A DNA stretch of 64,000 nt from Deltaproteobacteria bacterium. GTDB lineage: Bacteria; Desulfobacterota; Binatia; Binatales; Binataceae. Under the pieces are notes generated by a model. That model was not told the DNA's origin. It ran no database searches and saw nothing but the letters and a program-made list of their open reading frames with translations. The stretch is from the NCBI GenBank assembly GCA_021831785.1, contig JAKBMB010000029.1, positions 23,065 to 87,064 on the forward strand, in the 5' to 3' direction. The translations under genes were made by a program, and so were the position numbers. Shown here piece by piece: positions 47,169 through 56,704 of this stretch. Every line of letters begins with the position of its first letter. Position 1 is the first letter of the stretch.

Positions 47169-48269
47169 ATGGCGGCCGACAACAGCTCTCAGGTCCTCAC
47201 CGACTCTTTGGCCAATTCTTCGCCGCGACGAATCCTGATTGTGCTGTTAGGATCGATCGGAGACATCGTGCGCGCTTTGCCGCTGCTCGGCAGGCTCAGA
47301 CGCACCTATCCAGGCGCGCATATCGCTTGGGCGGTGGAGCCCAAGTCGAAATCGATCCTGGAAGGCCATCGATGGCTCGACGAGCTTATCGTCTATGAGC
47401 GAGACGACGCGCCTTGGTCGGTTTTGCGCTTTCTCAGGCAGGTGCGCAGGGCGCGCTTCGATCTAGTGGTCGACCTCCAGCGTCATTTCAAAAGCGGCAT
47501 GATAACCTGGGTTTCGGGTGCCCGCGAGAGAGTGGGCTTTGCGCGTGAGAACGCCAAGGAACTCAACCGCTTGTTCTCGAACCGGCATATCGCGCCTCAG
47601 CCTTCGATGCGGCTTAAGCTGCTCCAATACCAAGCGTTCGCCGATACCTTGAAGCTCGCACCGGGGCCAATTGAGTTCGGCCTCGGGCCGGCACCCGAGG
47701 AACTGACTTTCGCGCGCGAGCTTCTGGCGAGCGCTCCGGCGCCGCGGCTGGGGATAATTCTGGGTTCTTCATGGCCGAGCCGGCTTTACTTTCCGGACGC
47801 CGTCGCAGCGGTGGCCCGACAGGCGGCCCGCACGGCCGCAGGGGTGCCGGGCTTGCACCCGGTTCTGCTGGGCGGACCGGCCGAAGCCCGCTTCGCCGCC
47901 GAGGTTGGCGCGTGCGCGCCCGACTTACCGCTGCTCAATTTAGTCGGCAAAACCAGCTTGCGCGGGCTCGGCGCCATCTTCGCGCAATGCGCGGTAGCTT
48001 TCGGTCCCGACAGCGGTCCGATGCATATCGCGGCTGCTGTGGGATGCCCGGTGGTTTCGCTGTGGGGCTCCACGGCTCCCGAACGCTCGGCGCCTTGGGG
48101 ATTCGCGCAATTCGCGCTTAAGGCCGAGATTCCGTGCCATCCGTGTTACCTGCGCCGCTGCCCGATCGGCCGCGAGTGTATGCGGCGAATCGAGCCGCAG
48201 GCCGTTGTTGGCGCGGTGCGCCAGGCGTTGAAGGAGAAGCTAGCGAGCACCTGCGCCCCGATGGTTTAG
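47169..48269 (+). CDS. Glycosyltransferase family 9 protein (heptosyltransferase-like)
   Basis: A 366-residue GT-B enzyme of LPS core assembly. The N-terminal ILIVLLGSIGDIVRALPLLG and the C-terminal FGPDSGPMHIAAAVGCPVVS are the ADP-heptose transferase motifs. A cysteine-rich end (CHPCYLRRCPIGREC) is typical of WaaC/WaaF/RfaQ relatives. It starts a plus-strand run with an LPS-kinase-like and a GT4 gene. The acceptor sugar is not known. Confidence 0.88.
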   Translation: MAADNSSQVLTDSLANSSPRRILIVLLGSIGDIVRALPLLGRLRRTYPGAHIAWAVEPKSKSILEGHRWLDELIVYERDDAPWSVLRFLRQVRRARFDLVVDLQRHFKSGMITWVSGARERVGFARENAKELNRLFSNRHIAPQPSMRLKLLQYQAFADTLKLAPGPIEFGLGPAPEELTFARELLASAPAPRLGIILGSSWPSRLYFPDAVAAVARQAARTAAGVPGLHPVLLGGPAEARFAAEVGACAPDLPLLNLVGKTSLRGLGAIFAQCAVAFGPDSGPMHIAAAVGCPVVSLWGSTAPERSAPWGFAQFALKAEIPCHPCYLRRCPIGRECMRRIEPQAVVGAVRQALKEKLASTCAPMV

Positions 48270-48297
48270 GACGAGTTCAATTTCTGGGAATTCACAT

Positions 48298-49164
48298 GTG
48301 GTCGAACGCGCCGGCTGGCGCTTCAGCTTGCTCGCCGACGCCTTGACTCTGAGCACCAAGACCCGCGAGGAACTGGTCGAAGTGGCCCTGCGCGCCGCGC
48401 AGGGCATGGCGACGCAGCTCACCCGACGCTCGCGCCATGCCACCACCTATTTCGAGCGCATTAGCGCCGCGCCCGCCCTGGAACCGTTTAGCGCCTGCGG
48501 TGATGACGGCCGCATGAGCGCGCAGGCCGGCGGCGCGCAACTCGATCTGTTCGTCAAGCTGTTCAATCCTCGCACCGGGTTGGCCCGGCTATTCAGGGCA
48601 AAGCGCCAGATGCGCGCGTTCAGGGTGGTTCAAATCACCGACCAGTTGCGCGCGCGCGCCTTTTCGACGCCGAGCTTGCTGCTGCTGGCGGAGGAACCGG
48701 GCTCGAGGCGCTCGCTTTTAATTGCGACGCGCGCCGAAGGCGAGCTTTTACCGACCGCCATGTCGAAGGCCGCGGTCGACAGCCCGGCCTGCAAATGGGC
48801 GCTGCTGGGCGCCCTGGGCGGCGAGGTCGCTCGGCTACATTGCGCAGGTTTCGTCCACGGCGACTTAACGCCCTATAATGTGCTCGTGGTTGGTGACGCT
48901 CCGGGCCGCTTTGTGCTCTTGGACCACGACCGGACGTTTCTGCCGCGGTTCTGGCGCCGGCGTCGCCAGCTACGAAATTTAGTTCAGCTTGGATGCCCGC
49001 AGTTTGGTTTTTTAAGCAGGACCGATCGGCTGCGTTTTTTTCGCGCTTACGCCAAAGCGCGAGGCGTGCGCGCGGATCGCTTGATGCTGCGGCGAGTAAA
49101 CGCGATGCTGACCGCGCGGCGAAGACGCGATTTGCGCCGCCTCGCGCTGTCCGCCCGCACTTGA
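48298..49164 (+). CDS. LPS kinase-like protein (InaA/WaaP/Kdo-kinase fold)
   Basis: A 288-residue protein kinase-like enzyme. FVHGDLTPYNVLVV is the catalytic loop and FVLLDHDRTF the metal-binding DFG equivalent, in the order of WaaP/InaA proteins. Such enzymes phosphorylate core heptose or Kdo in LPS. It lies between two glycosyltransferase genes. GTG 48298 is taken as start, but an ATG two bases earlier in another frame and internal starts make this uncertain. Confidence 0.78.
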   Translation: MVERAGWRFSLLADALTLSTKTREELVEVALRAAQGMATQLTRRSRHATTYFERISAAPALEPFSACGDDGRMSAQAGGAQLDLFVKLFNPRTGLARLFRAKRQMRAFRVVQITDQLRARAFSTPSLLLLAEEPGSRRSLLIATRAEGELLPTAMSKAAVDSPACKWALLGALGGEVARLHCAGFVHGDLTPYNVLVVGDAPGRFVLLDHDRTFLPRFWRRRRQLRNLVQLGCPQFGFLSRTDRLRFFRAYAKARGVRADRLMLRRVNAMLTARRRRDLRRLALSART

Positions 49165-49372
49165 GCAAGCGCGGCTTCGGCCCGTGGCCGCGGGGCTCGT
49201 GGACTTCTGCGAATGATCGTTGCAGGCGCGAGTCCTTGCCTTGCTCCGCGCCTAGCCGCAAGATGGCGAAACGTTTCAGAGTCAGTTGGGCAAACTTGAA
49301 CGGCGGGCCGCGGCCCTGAAACGGCCACGGCCGGAATCGCGCCAGGAGCCGCGCGTGGTGATTAGCTGACCC

Positions 49373-50647
49373 ATGCAGTGCGGATTCGCAGCCTACGGCG
49401 GGGCCTCAGCCCGCGCTCGGCTGGAGATGTGGACGGCGAACGTCCTATTCCGGTCAACTTTTTGGCCACGCCTTAAGCGAACGGTGCCGGCACAATTGCG
49501 GCCCGATCCCGACGCTGCCGGCAGCGCTAGCGCAGGCCTTTGCAAGGCGCCGTTGCGCATCGTTAGCGTCGATCCCGAACTTAAGTTTGCCGGCGGCGAA
49601 GCCCAGGTTTTGGGCCTGGCGCGGGAGCTGCGCGCGGCGGGCCATCAGGTTACGCTAGCCTGCGACCCGCGAGGCGTTTTATGGCAGCGCGCGAGCGCCG
49701 TGGGAATCGCGTGCCATTCGCTCGCCATCCGCAACGCCGTGGATTTTCGCGCCGGACTAAAGCTTCGCACCTACCTCAAACGCCGAACCTGCGACGTGGT
49801 ACACTTCCATACCGCTCGCGCCCACGCCTTGGCACCGTTTGCGCGGGGCATCGGATGCGCCGCGGTGGTGACCAGACGAATGGACTACGCGCCCAATCGT
49901 TGGTTTGCCCCGTGGCTCTACAATCGCGCGGTTGACCGCGTGATCGCGATCTCGGGCGCGGTGTCTCGGGCGCTGGTAGCAAGCGGCGTGAAGCCCGAAC
50001 GCATCACGATCATTCCTAGCGCGGTCGATTGCGACCGTTTCGTCCCGCCGCGAAGCAAGGAGCGCGAGCGGGCCCGCCGGGCTTTAGCGATAGCCGCGGA
50101 CGAGACCGCCGTCGGCGCGATCGGGGCCCTGGAGACCCGCAAGGGGCATCGCTATTTGCTCGAAGCGATCGCCCAGGCGCGGGCGGCGGGCACGCGCCTG
50201 CGATGCTTTATCGCCGGCGAAGGCTCGCAGCGCGCGGCGCTGACCGGCGCCATCAGCAGCCAGGGCCTGAGTCGCTTTGCGAAACTGCTCGGAGCCGTGG
50301 ACGATCCGCGGCCGCTGCTGACCGCGCTCGACATATTTGTCATGCCCTCGCTCAAAGAAGGAATGGGCGTGGCATTGCTGGAAGCGATGGCGTGTGGCCT
50401 GGCTGCCGTCGGCAGTGATACGGGCGGAATCGTCGATTTGATCGAGCATGAAAAGACCGGGCTTGTCGTCCCCGGCGCCGACGCGCAGCCGCTGGCGCGG
50501 GCGCTGATGCGCTTGAGCGCGGACGCTGAGCTGCGGCGCAGGCTCGGCGCTGCCGCGCGCGAGCGCGCCGTCAATGAGTTCACGTTCGCGAGGACGGCCG
50601 CGCGCACGCTGGAACTCTATCGTTCTTGCCGGGAGTATGCGCGATGA
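49373..50647 (+). CDS. Glycosyltransferase family 4 protein
   Basis: A 424-residue GT-B enzyme. The acceptor-domain start is RIVSVDPELKFAGGEAQVLG and VVHFHTARAHALAPFA follows. The donor site includes GAIGALETRKGHRYLLEA and MPSLKEGMGVALLEAMACGL, with the E-X7-E pattern. It probably adds a sugar to LPS core or O-antigen. About 45 residues before the family start are unconserved, so a downstream start is possible. Its stop overlaps the yicC start (ATGA). Confidence 0.88.
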   Translation: MQCGFAAYGGASARARLEMWTANVLFRSTFWPRLKRTVPAQLRPDPDAAGSASAGLCKAPLRIVSVDPELKFAGGEAQVLGLARELRAAGHQVTLACDPRGVLWQRASAVGIACHSLAIRNAVDFRAGLKLRTYLKRRTCDVVHFHTARAHALAPFARGIGCAAVVTRRMDYAPNRWFAPWLYNRAVDRVIAISGAVSRALVASGVKPERITIIPSAVDCDRFVPPRSKERERARRALAIAADETAVGAIGALETRKGHRYLLEAIAQARAAGTRLRCFIAGEGSQRAALTGAISSQGLSRFAKLLGAVDDPRPLLTALDIFVMPSLKEGMGVALLEAMACGLAAVGSDTGGIVDLIEHEKTGLVVPGADAQPLARALMRLSADAELRRRLGAAARERAVNEFTFARTAARTLELYRSCREYAR

Positions 50648-51519
50648 AAAGCATGACGGGCTTTGGGCGCGCCGAAATCGAGGAGCATGGCTGGCGCGTT
50701 AGCGTCGAGGCCCGCGCCTTGAATCAGCGCTTTCTCGAAATCAAGCTAGCTCTGCCTCGCGGATGGAACGAGTACGAGCGGCAGTTGCGCAAGCTGGTGC
50801 AGCGCGTAGTCAACCGCGGACGGGTCGAAGTAATGGTCCGCGCCCAAGCTGTGCACGTGCCGCCGCCGCGTGTGATGGTCAACCTCGAACTGGCGCGCCG
50901 GTACGTAGCCGAGGTGCGCCGCCTCAGCCGCGCGCTTAACCTCGACGGCGCGGTCGGCATCGAGGCAATTTTGCAGCGGCCGGAAATAGTGCAGATGTCA
51001 GAACAGGGCGCCGACGTGAGCGCGCCGATACACCCGGCCTATAAGGCGGTCACTTTGGCGGTCCGGGCGCTCGACGCCGAGCGCGGGCGCGAAGGCAAGG
51101 CTCTTGAGCGTGACTTCGTCGGTAGGATACGCCGGGTCGAAGCCGTGACAGCGCGCATCGAGCGCCGCGCGCGGGTGGTCCGCGGCTTGACTATCGCCGC
51201 GTTTCAAGCGCGAGTCCGTGAGCTCTTGCGCGATGCGGCGCTAGAGGAAAAGCGGCTTTACGAAGAAGCAGCGAGCGTGGCGCAGCGCGCCGACGTGAGC
51301 GAAGAGGTGGTAAGGCTTAGGGCCCATCTCAAGGCGCTGGCAGACCTGGTCGGGCGAAGCGCTCCGGCGGGCAAGGAAATCGAGTTTTTGCTCCAGGAAA
51401 TAAACCGCGAAGCCAATACCATCGGCGCTAAGTCCCAGGACATTCAGTTGTCCAGGCACGTAATCCGGATCAAGAGCGAGCTTGAGAAGATGCGCGAGCA
51501 GGCGCAGAACGTGGAATAG
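50644..51519 (+). CDS. yicC: YicC family RNase-like protein
   Basis: A 291-residue protein. MTGFGRAEIEEHGWRVSVE is the standard start, and the C-terminal end (LLQEINREANTIGAKSQDI) is the DUF1732 block. YicC proteins are endoribonucleases or RNase adaptors. They are usually next to gmk, which follows here after a lipoprotein gene. The start overlaps the preceding glycosyltransferase stop. Confidence 0.94.
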   Translation: MKSMTGFGRAEIEEHGWRVSVEARALNQRFLEIKLALPRGWNEYERQLRKLVQRVVNRGRVEVMVRAQAVHVPPPRVMVNLELARRYVAEVRRLSRALNLDGAVGIEAILQRPEIVQMSEQGADVSAPIHPAYKAVTLAVRALDAERGREGKALERDFVGRIRRVEAVTARIERRARVVRGLTIAAFQARVRELLRDAALEEKRLYEEAASVAQRADVSEEVVRLRAHLKALADLVGRSAPAGKEIEFLLQEINREANTIGAKSQDIQLSRHVIRIKSELEKMREQAQNVE

Positions 51520-51800
51520 CTCGAATCGATCCGGCTTGCTTCGCACCCGCGGCGTTGCGGCGCGGGCTTCCCGCCGGCAAAAAGCTCGAACGTTTGCGCG
51601 GCGGCTTGCGGAACAGCTTGCGGGGCAAGAGTTCGCCTGCTTAGGTGGTGGCTCACGCACCGAGACTTCGCAAGCTGAATCATGATCGGGAAGCTCCCAG
51701 CACGAGCGCCGCTGCCCAAAACGCCTATCCACGCCGTCCGGCACGCCTGGACGCAGGCCCAGAGCGCCGCCCATTTCGGCTCGCCTTTGTGCGCTTGCGA

Positions 51801-52253
51801 ATGAAAGCTCAACTTTCCTCGCGCTTCCGGTGCGCCGTTCAGGGCCGGCCGCGCCTGGTACGGCAGCCGACGAAACTAACGCTGATTTTGCTGCTGGCAG
51901 CCGGATGTGCAACCCAAAAGCCGCCGCCGAGCGCGCTGCCCTCGTGCGGTCCTCTCTACCGCGGACAACGCATCAGCGAGGCTTGCGCCCAAGAGGCAAA
52001 ACGGGCGCTTGACGACTCCAATACCAGTCAGCTCGATCACTGGCGCGCTCTAGCGGTAATACAATGCCCGGTGAAAGGCGTTATCTCAACGGACAACGAC
52101 CGGGTGTCCTTCGAGTGTATCTACGATCTGCAAAAAGTGGGTGAACTTAGCCCGCCGCCCTGGTGGCTGCGGCCTCTCAAGCCGCTGATCGCGGGAATAA
52201 ACTGGAGTTTGAAAAGCCTTTTCCAGCTTATTTCTCCGTTGATCGCCGGATGA
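51801..52253 (+). CDS. Hypothetical small lipoprotein
   Basis: A 150-residue protein with a signal peptide ending in a lipobox (LILLLAAGC). The mature part has DDSNTSQLDHWRALAVIQCP and a hydrophobic end (PPWWLRPLKPLIAGINWSL). The basic stretch before the signal is long, so a later start is possible. No family recognised. It lies between yicC and gmk. Confidence 0.65.
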   Translation: MKAQLSSRFRCAVQGRPRLVRQPTKLTLILLLAAGCATQKPPPSALPSCGPLYRGQRISEACAQEAKRALDDSNTSQLDHWRALAVIQCPVKGVISTDNDRVSFECIYDLQKVGELSPPPWWLRPLKPLIAGINWSLKSLFQLISPLIAG

Positions 52254-52517
52254 GAACCGCCGAGTGTCTTACCTTTGCACCGCACTTGACGGACCTATAG
52301 CGCGCCAGCGTGATAAGTTAGCTCTGCAACCCTGAGCGATTACCGGTTGGTCTATATATGCACAGCGCTGTCTTTTTGATGCCCTAAGATGGGATAAAAA
52401 GGCCCGGGCGGCGGGTCGGAGCTGAGCCGACCAGGCGCGCCCGGTTAATGAGCGCATCGGAGAGACCGAGCCGTGCCTACGCGCGCTCCATTAGGTTTAT
52501 AGGCAGTAGTTTTGTTT

Positions 52518-53126
52518 ATGGGGATGCGTCGCGGTATAATATTTGTGTTGTCTGCGCCTTCCGGCGCGGGAAAAACCACGTTGACGCGCGAGGCGATCGA
52601 GCGAATCGCCGACCTGGAGCCCTCGGTTTCGATAACCACGCGCGCCCCGCGCAAAGGCGAGACCGGCGGAGTCGATTATCATTTCGTGAGCGACGACGAG
52701 TTCAGGCGCTTAGTCGCCAACCATGAGCTGGCCGAAACCGCCGCGGTGTTCGACGCCTGGTATGGGACACCGCGACAGCCTTTGGAGCGCGCACTGGTCG
52801 AGGGGCGCGACGTACTGCTTGACATCGACGTGAACGGGGCGCGCGAGATTGCCCGACTTTACGGCCATGACGTGGTGCGGGTCTTCGTCATGCCGCCCAG
52901 TTTCGCCGAGCTGGAAGCGCGACTGCGCAAGCGCGGGACCGAGGACGAGGCAGCGGTAAAGCGCCGGCTTGAGCAGGCGCGCGCGGAGTATTCGGCGTAC
53001 CCGGAATATGACTACCTGATTATCAACTCCGATCGAGCGGCGGCGGTGGAAAAGCTCAAAGCGGTGGTCGAAGCCGAACGGCTTAAGGTAGACCGGCTGA
53101 GCAAGGGGTTCGCGCCGTGGAACTAG
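52518..53126 (+). CDS. gmk: Guanylate kinase
   Basis: A 202-residue enzyme that phosphorylates GMP to GDP. The P-loop is SAPSGAGKTT and the GMP-binding block is VSITTRAPRKGETGGVDYHF. ATG 52518 or 52524 could start it. It overlaps the rsh gene by ten bases, so GDP supply and (p)ppGpp metabolism are translationally linked. rpoZ, often between these two genes, is absent. Confidence 0.96.
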   Translation: MGMRRGIIFVLSAPSGAGKTTLTREAIERIADLEPSVSITTRAPRKGETGGVDYHFVSDDEFRRLVANHELAETAAVFDAWYGTPRQPLERALVEGRDVLLDIDVNGAREIARLYGHDVVRVFVMPPSFAELEARLRKRGTEDEAAVKRRLEQARAEYSAYPEYDYLIINSDRAAAVEKLKAVVEAERLKVDRLSKGFAPWN

Positions 53127-55348
53127 CCGAACTTCATTGTCCGAGCGAGCTCGAGCAGCTCCTGGCCAACGTGCGCGAGTACAACCCGCAGGCCGACACG
53201 CAGTTGATTACGCGCGCCTACGAGTACGCTGCGCGCCGCCATCGCGGCCAGATGCGCGTGTCCGGCGAGCCGTTCGTGACCCATCCGCTGAACGTGGCCC
53301 TGATCATCGCGCGTTTGCGGCTTGACGTTCCGTCAATCGTCACCTGCTTGCTGCACGATGTCGTCGAGGACACCGCGACCTCGCTGGAGGAGATCGAGCG
53401 GCTGTTCGGCAGCGAGGTCGCCCAGTTGGTCGACGGCGTGACCAAGGTGTCCAAGATAACTTTTCAGAGCAAGGCGGAGAAACAAGCCGAAAACTTCCGC
53501 AAGATGATTATCGCGATGGCGCGCGATATTCGGGTCGTGCTGGTCAAGCTCGCCGACCGCCTGCACAATATGCGCACGTTGGGCGCTCTTGCCGCGGAGC
53601 GCCGGGTGGACATCGCGCGCGAGACCCACGAAATTTACGCTCCGCTGGCTCATCGTTTGGGTATCTACTGGCTCAAGGCCGAGCTTGAGGAGGCCGCCTT
53701 TTGCTACCTGAACCCGGAAGGCTTCGTCGCCATCGAGAACTTGGTGGCGAGGACCAAGACCGCCCGCGAAGAATACGTCCAGGCCGTCATCGGCGTCATC
53801 AAGCAGCGCCTGGACGAGGCGGGCATCAAGGCTGACGTCACCGGGCGGCTCAAGGACTTCTACTCGATCCATCACAAAATGGAGGAAGAAGAGCTGCCCT
53901 TCGACCAGATTCACGATCTGGTGGCGTTTCGGATCATCGTGGATTCTTTGCGCGAATGCTACGCGGCGCTGGGCGTGGTTCACGCCAGTTGGAAGCCGGT
54001 GCCGGGCCGCTTCAAAGATTACGTAGCGCTGCCCAAGCCTAACAACTATCAGTCGCTTCACACCACGGTCATCGGCCCGCGCGGCCAGAAGATGGAAGTG
54101 CAAATCCGCTCGCGCGACATGCATCGCGTGGCCGAGGAAGGAATCGCCGCGCACTGGAGCTATAAGGAAGGAAAAATCGAAGGGCTGCGCGAAAGCCAGC
54201 GCTTTGCTTGGCTCAGGCGAATCGTCGAATGGCAACAGCAGCTCAACGACCCGCACGAATTTCTCTCCAACCTGAAGGAGGACCTGTTCGCCGAAGAGGT
54301 CTTCGTTTTCAGCCCCAAGGGGGACGTCTTCGATTTTCCCCAGGGCGCGACGGCGATCGATTTCGCCTATCGCATCCATTCCGAGGTCGGTAACCATCTG
54401 GCGGGCGTGCGCATCAACGGAAGGATCGCGCCCCTGCGCTACCGTCTGTGCTCGGGCGACACGGTCGAGGTCCTGACCTCCGAGCGCCAAAGGCCGAGCA
54501 AGGATTGGCTCGCGCACGCCGTCACCGCCCGCGCCAAGAGCAGGATTAGGAGCTGGCTACGGGCTCAACAGGCCGAACGCTCGCGAGAGCTGGGCACCGC
54601 GCTGATCGAGCAGGAGCTGGGGCCCCTAGGCTACGGCGTCGCGCAACTCGAGCGCGCCGGGCGACTGGACGCCACCGCCAAAGAGCTCTCGTACAAAAAC
54701 GCCCAAGCGTTGCTCGCCGCGGTCGGCTACGGGCTGATCACCGCCGGCCAGGTGCTGAACAAGCTTTTGACCGCCGAGGAGCTAAAGCGTTGGCGGCCCG
54801 ACAAGGCCCAGGCCGGCGCCGCGATACAGCAGGACGGACAGCCGCTTAAGGGATCGCGCCGGCCGGGCGCGGAAAAACCGACCGCGAGCGGCGTGTTGGT
54901 CTCGGGTTTGTCCGACGTCCTAGTGAGGTTCGCGGGATGCTGTAATGCGCTGCCTGGGGAGCCCATCTGCGGCTTTATCACTCGCGGCCGCGGCGTCACC
55001 GTGCACCTTATCGATTGTCCGGTCGTGCCGCGCAACGACCCGCAGCGGCGCGTCTCCGTGGTCTGGCAAGCCGGCGCCGACAGCCCGCGCGCGATACGGC
55101 TCGAGGTGATGTCGGTCGACCATCCCGGGCTTCTGGCCGCGATGTCCAAGGCGATCGCGTCGGCGGGCGTCAACATCAGCAGCGCCCAGGTCAGAACTTC
55201 AGAGGGCGTGAGCCGGGCGCACTGCCGCTTCGAGGTCTCGGTCGGCAATGCGCGCCAGTTGAACGCTGTGATGCGTTCGCTGGCGGAGATTGACGGCGTA
55301 CTCAAGGTCGTGCGCCTTGACCAGCATAACGGAGCGCGCCCGGCGTGA
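53117..55348 (+). CDS. Bifunctional (p)ppGpp synthetase/hydrolase (RelA/SpoT homologue)
   Basis: A 743-residue stringent-response enzyme. The hydrolase HD domain has His42, His56, His80-Asp81 and Glu84-Asp85 (LLHDVVEDT). The synthetase has GRLKDFYSIHHKM, HDLVAFRIIVDS and KMEVQIRSRDM. A TGS domain starts at VFVFSPKGDVFDFPQGATAID and an ACT domain (LEVMSVDHPGLLAAMSKAI) closes the protein. Both catalytic halves look complete, so it should make and degrade (p)ppGpp. It starts at GTG 53117, inside the end of gmk. Confidence 0.95.
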   Translation: MELAELHCPSELEQLLANVREYNPQADTQLITRAYEYAARRHRGQMRVSGEPFVTHPLNVALIIARLRLDVPSIVTCLLHDVVEDTATSLEEIERLFGSEVAQLVDGVTKVSKITFQSKAEKQAENFRKMIIAMARDIRVVLVKLADRLHNMRTLGALAAERRVDIARETHEIYAPLAHRLGIYWLKAELEEAAFCYLNPEGFVAIENLVARTKTAREEYVQAVIGVIKQRLDEAGIKADVTGRLKDFYSIHHKMEEEELPFDQIHDLVAFRIIVDSLRECYAALGVVHASWKPVPGRFKDYVALPKPNNYQSLHTTVIGPRGQKMEVQIRSRDMHRVAEEGIAAHWSYKEGKIEGLRESQRFAWLRRIVEWQQQLNDPHEFLSNLKEDLFAEEVFVFSPKGDVFDFPQGATAIDFAYRIHSEVGNHLAGVRINGRIAPLRYRLCSGDTVEVLTSERQRPSKDWLAHAVTARAKSRIRSWLRAQQAERSRELGTALIEQELGPLGYGVAQLERAGRLDATAKELSYKNAQALLAAVGYGLITAGQVLNKLLTAEELKRWRPDKAQAGAAIQQDGQPLKGSRRPGAEKPTASGVLVSGLSDVLVRFAGCCNALPGEPICGFITRGRGVTVHLIDCPVVPRNDPQRRVSVVWQAGADSPRAIRLEVMSVDHPGLLAAMSKAIASAGVNISSAQVRTSEGVSRAHCRFEVSVGNARQLNAVMRSLAEIDGVLKVVRLDQHNGARPA

Positions 55349-55515
55349 TGGCCCGCTTGATCGCTTTGACCGAGCCGTTCGATACGTCCGGGTAATCCTC
55401 AAACCCGATGCTTGCCGGCATCCGGCGCAGACCAAGATGGCATCGAGACTCTTGCGGCTGACAGCAAAAGAATCAAACAGCGGACCTGTGCGTGACCTTT
55501 ACATCGGTAGCTGAG

Positions 55516-55911
55516 ATGAAACGAAGACGCATCGAAAGTGATTGGGCGCCGGCCGCAATCGGACCGTATTCGCAGGCTATCATGCATGGGGACGTGGTCT
55601 TCTGCTCTGGGCAGATCGGTCTGGAACGCGCCGGCGCAAAGATGGTGGCGGGCGGCGTCGAGGCGCAAACGCGGCGCGCGCTCGAGAATTTGCGCGCTGT
55701 GCTTGGGCAAGCCGGGATGAGTCTCGACAGCGTGGTGAAGACGACGATCTTTTTAACCGACCTTGGTGATTTCGACGTTGTTAATAGCGTCTATAGCGAA
55801 TATTTCAATCCGCCGTACCCGGCCCGCTCAACGGTGCAGGCCGCCGCGCTGCCGCGCGGTGCGCGCGTCGAAATCGAGGCGATCGCAATGAGAGACGACG
55901 GCCCGGCCTAA
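55516..55911 (+). CDS. ridA: RidA family enamine/imine deaminase
   Basis: A 131-residue trimeric protein that hydrolyses reactive 2-aminoacrylate and related imines. GPYSQAIMHGDVVFCSGQIG is the family start block and the active-site Arg is in PARSTVQAAALPRGARVEIE. ATG 55516 was chosen over a GTG eight codons upstream. It ends the plus-strand run and faces the Kdo-kinase gene. Confidence 0.93.
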   Translation: MKRRRIESDWAPAAIGPYSQAIMHGDVVFCSGQIGLERAGAKMVAGGVEAQTRRALENLRAVLGQAGMSLDSVVKTTIFLTDLGDFDVVNSVYSEYFNPPYPARSTVQAAALPRGARVEIEAIAMRDDGPA

Positions 55912-55954
55912 GGCGCGCAGTTTTAGCCCCGAGCCGGCTCAGCGAACGTCAGGC

Positions 55955-56704
55955 TCATCGCAGCCCGAGACGCGATAGCGCTTCGGGGTCGAAGAAGCGT
56001 CCGCGCGGGTCCAGCTTGCGCGCCGAGCGCAAAAGCCGCGCCTGATTGCGCGAGCGTTGCTTCGGCCCGAGCGGCCGGTCAAAAAGGCGCGCCTTGTCGA
56101 GGTCGAGAATTATCACCGACGGGCCGCCTGCTCCGTAGGCGACGAACAGATTGTGCAGGTTCAGGTCTGCGTGGCATAGGCCGGCACGATACATCGCCGC
56201 GATCGCCGCTCGCGTCCGCTCGAAAACCTCTTCGCGTTTAAACGGCGGGGCTTGAGCACGCGCGAACTCCCACAACGTCATACCCTGCTCCTTGCGCGTG
56301 AGGTAACAGCTTCGATACACGAACGGCGCAACCCATTCGACCACGGCGCCCATCGGCTGCGCCACGGGAATTGCGCGGGCGCGGGCTTCGGCCGTCAACG
56401 CCAATTCGAAGACCGCGCGCGGCACGAAGCCGAAATAGAGATGCGACAGCGCCCGCGCCGCCAGGCCGCCGCGCCGCCCGCGGCGCGCGACCAGTTCCGG
56501 CAATCCTTCGAGCCGCAGCGAGGCAACGCTGGCCCGGTTCCCCGACCACTGGTCAGGACGATGCCCAAGCCGGGTCAACTCACGCGTCAGAGCCAACCCG
56601 TTCGGCGCCAGCGCCGGCGCCAGATAGAGCTCATGCACGCCCGCCCGCGAGTGGATGAAATCGGCCTGCAACCGGTCTTTTAACTTGCTGCTGAGCCGCG
56701 GCAT
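55955..56704 (-). CDS. 3-deoxy-D-manno-octulosonic acid kinase-like protein (KdkA family)
   Basis: A 249-residue LPS-modifying kinase. The catalytic loop is LCHADLNLHNLFVA and the DFG equivalent VIILDLDKARL, with the family ending RNQARLLRSARKL. It probably phosphorylates Kdo of the inner core. The gene overlaps the end of GT87 by 25 bases and is the last of the minus-strand LPS cluster. Confidence 0.85.
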   Translation of the reverse strand: MPRLSSKLKDRLQADFIHSRAGVHELYLAPALAPNGLALTRELTRLGHRPDQWSGNRASVASLRLEGLPELVARRGRRGGLAARALSHLYFGFVPRAVFELALTAEARARAIPVAQPMGAVVEWVAPFVYRSCYLTRKEQGMTLWEFARAQAPPFKREEVFERTRAAIAAMYRAGLCHADLNLHNLFVAYGAGGPSVIILDLDKARLFDRPLGPKQRSRNQARLLRSARKLDPRGRFFDPEALSRLGLR

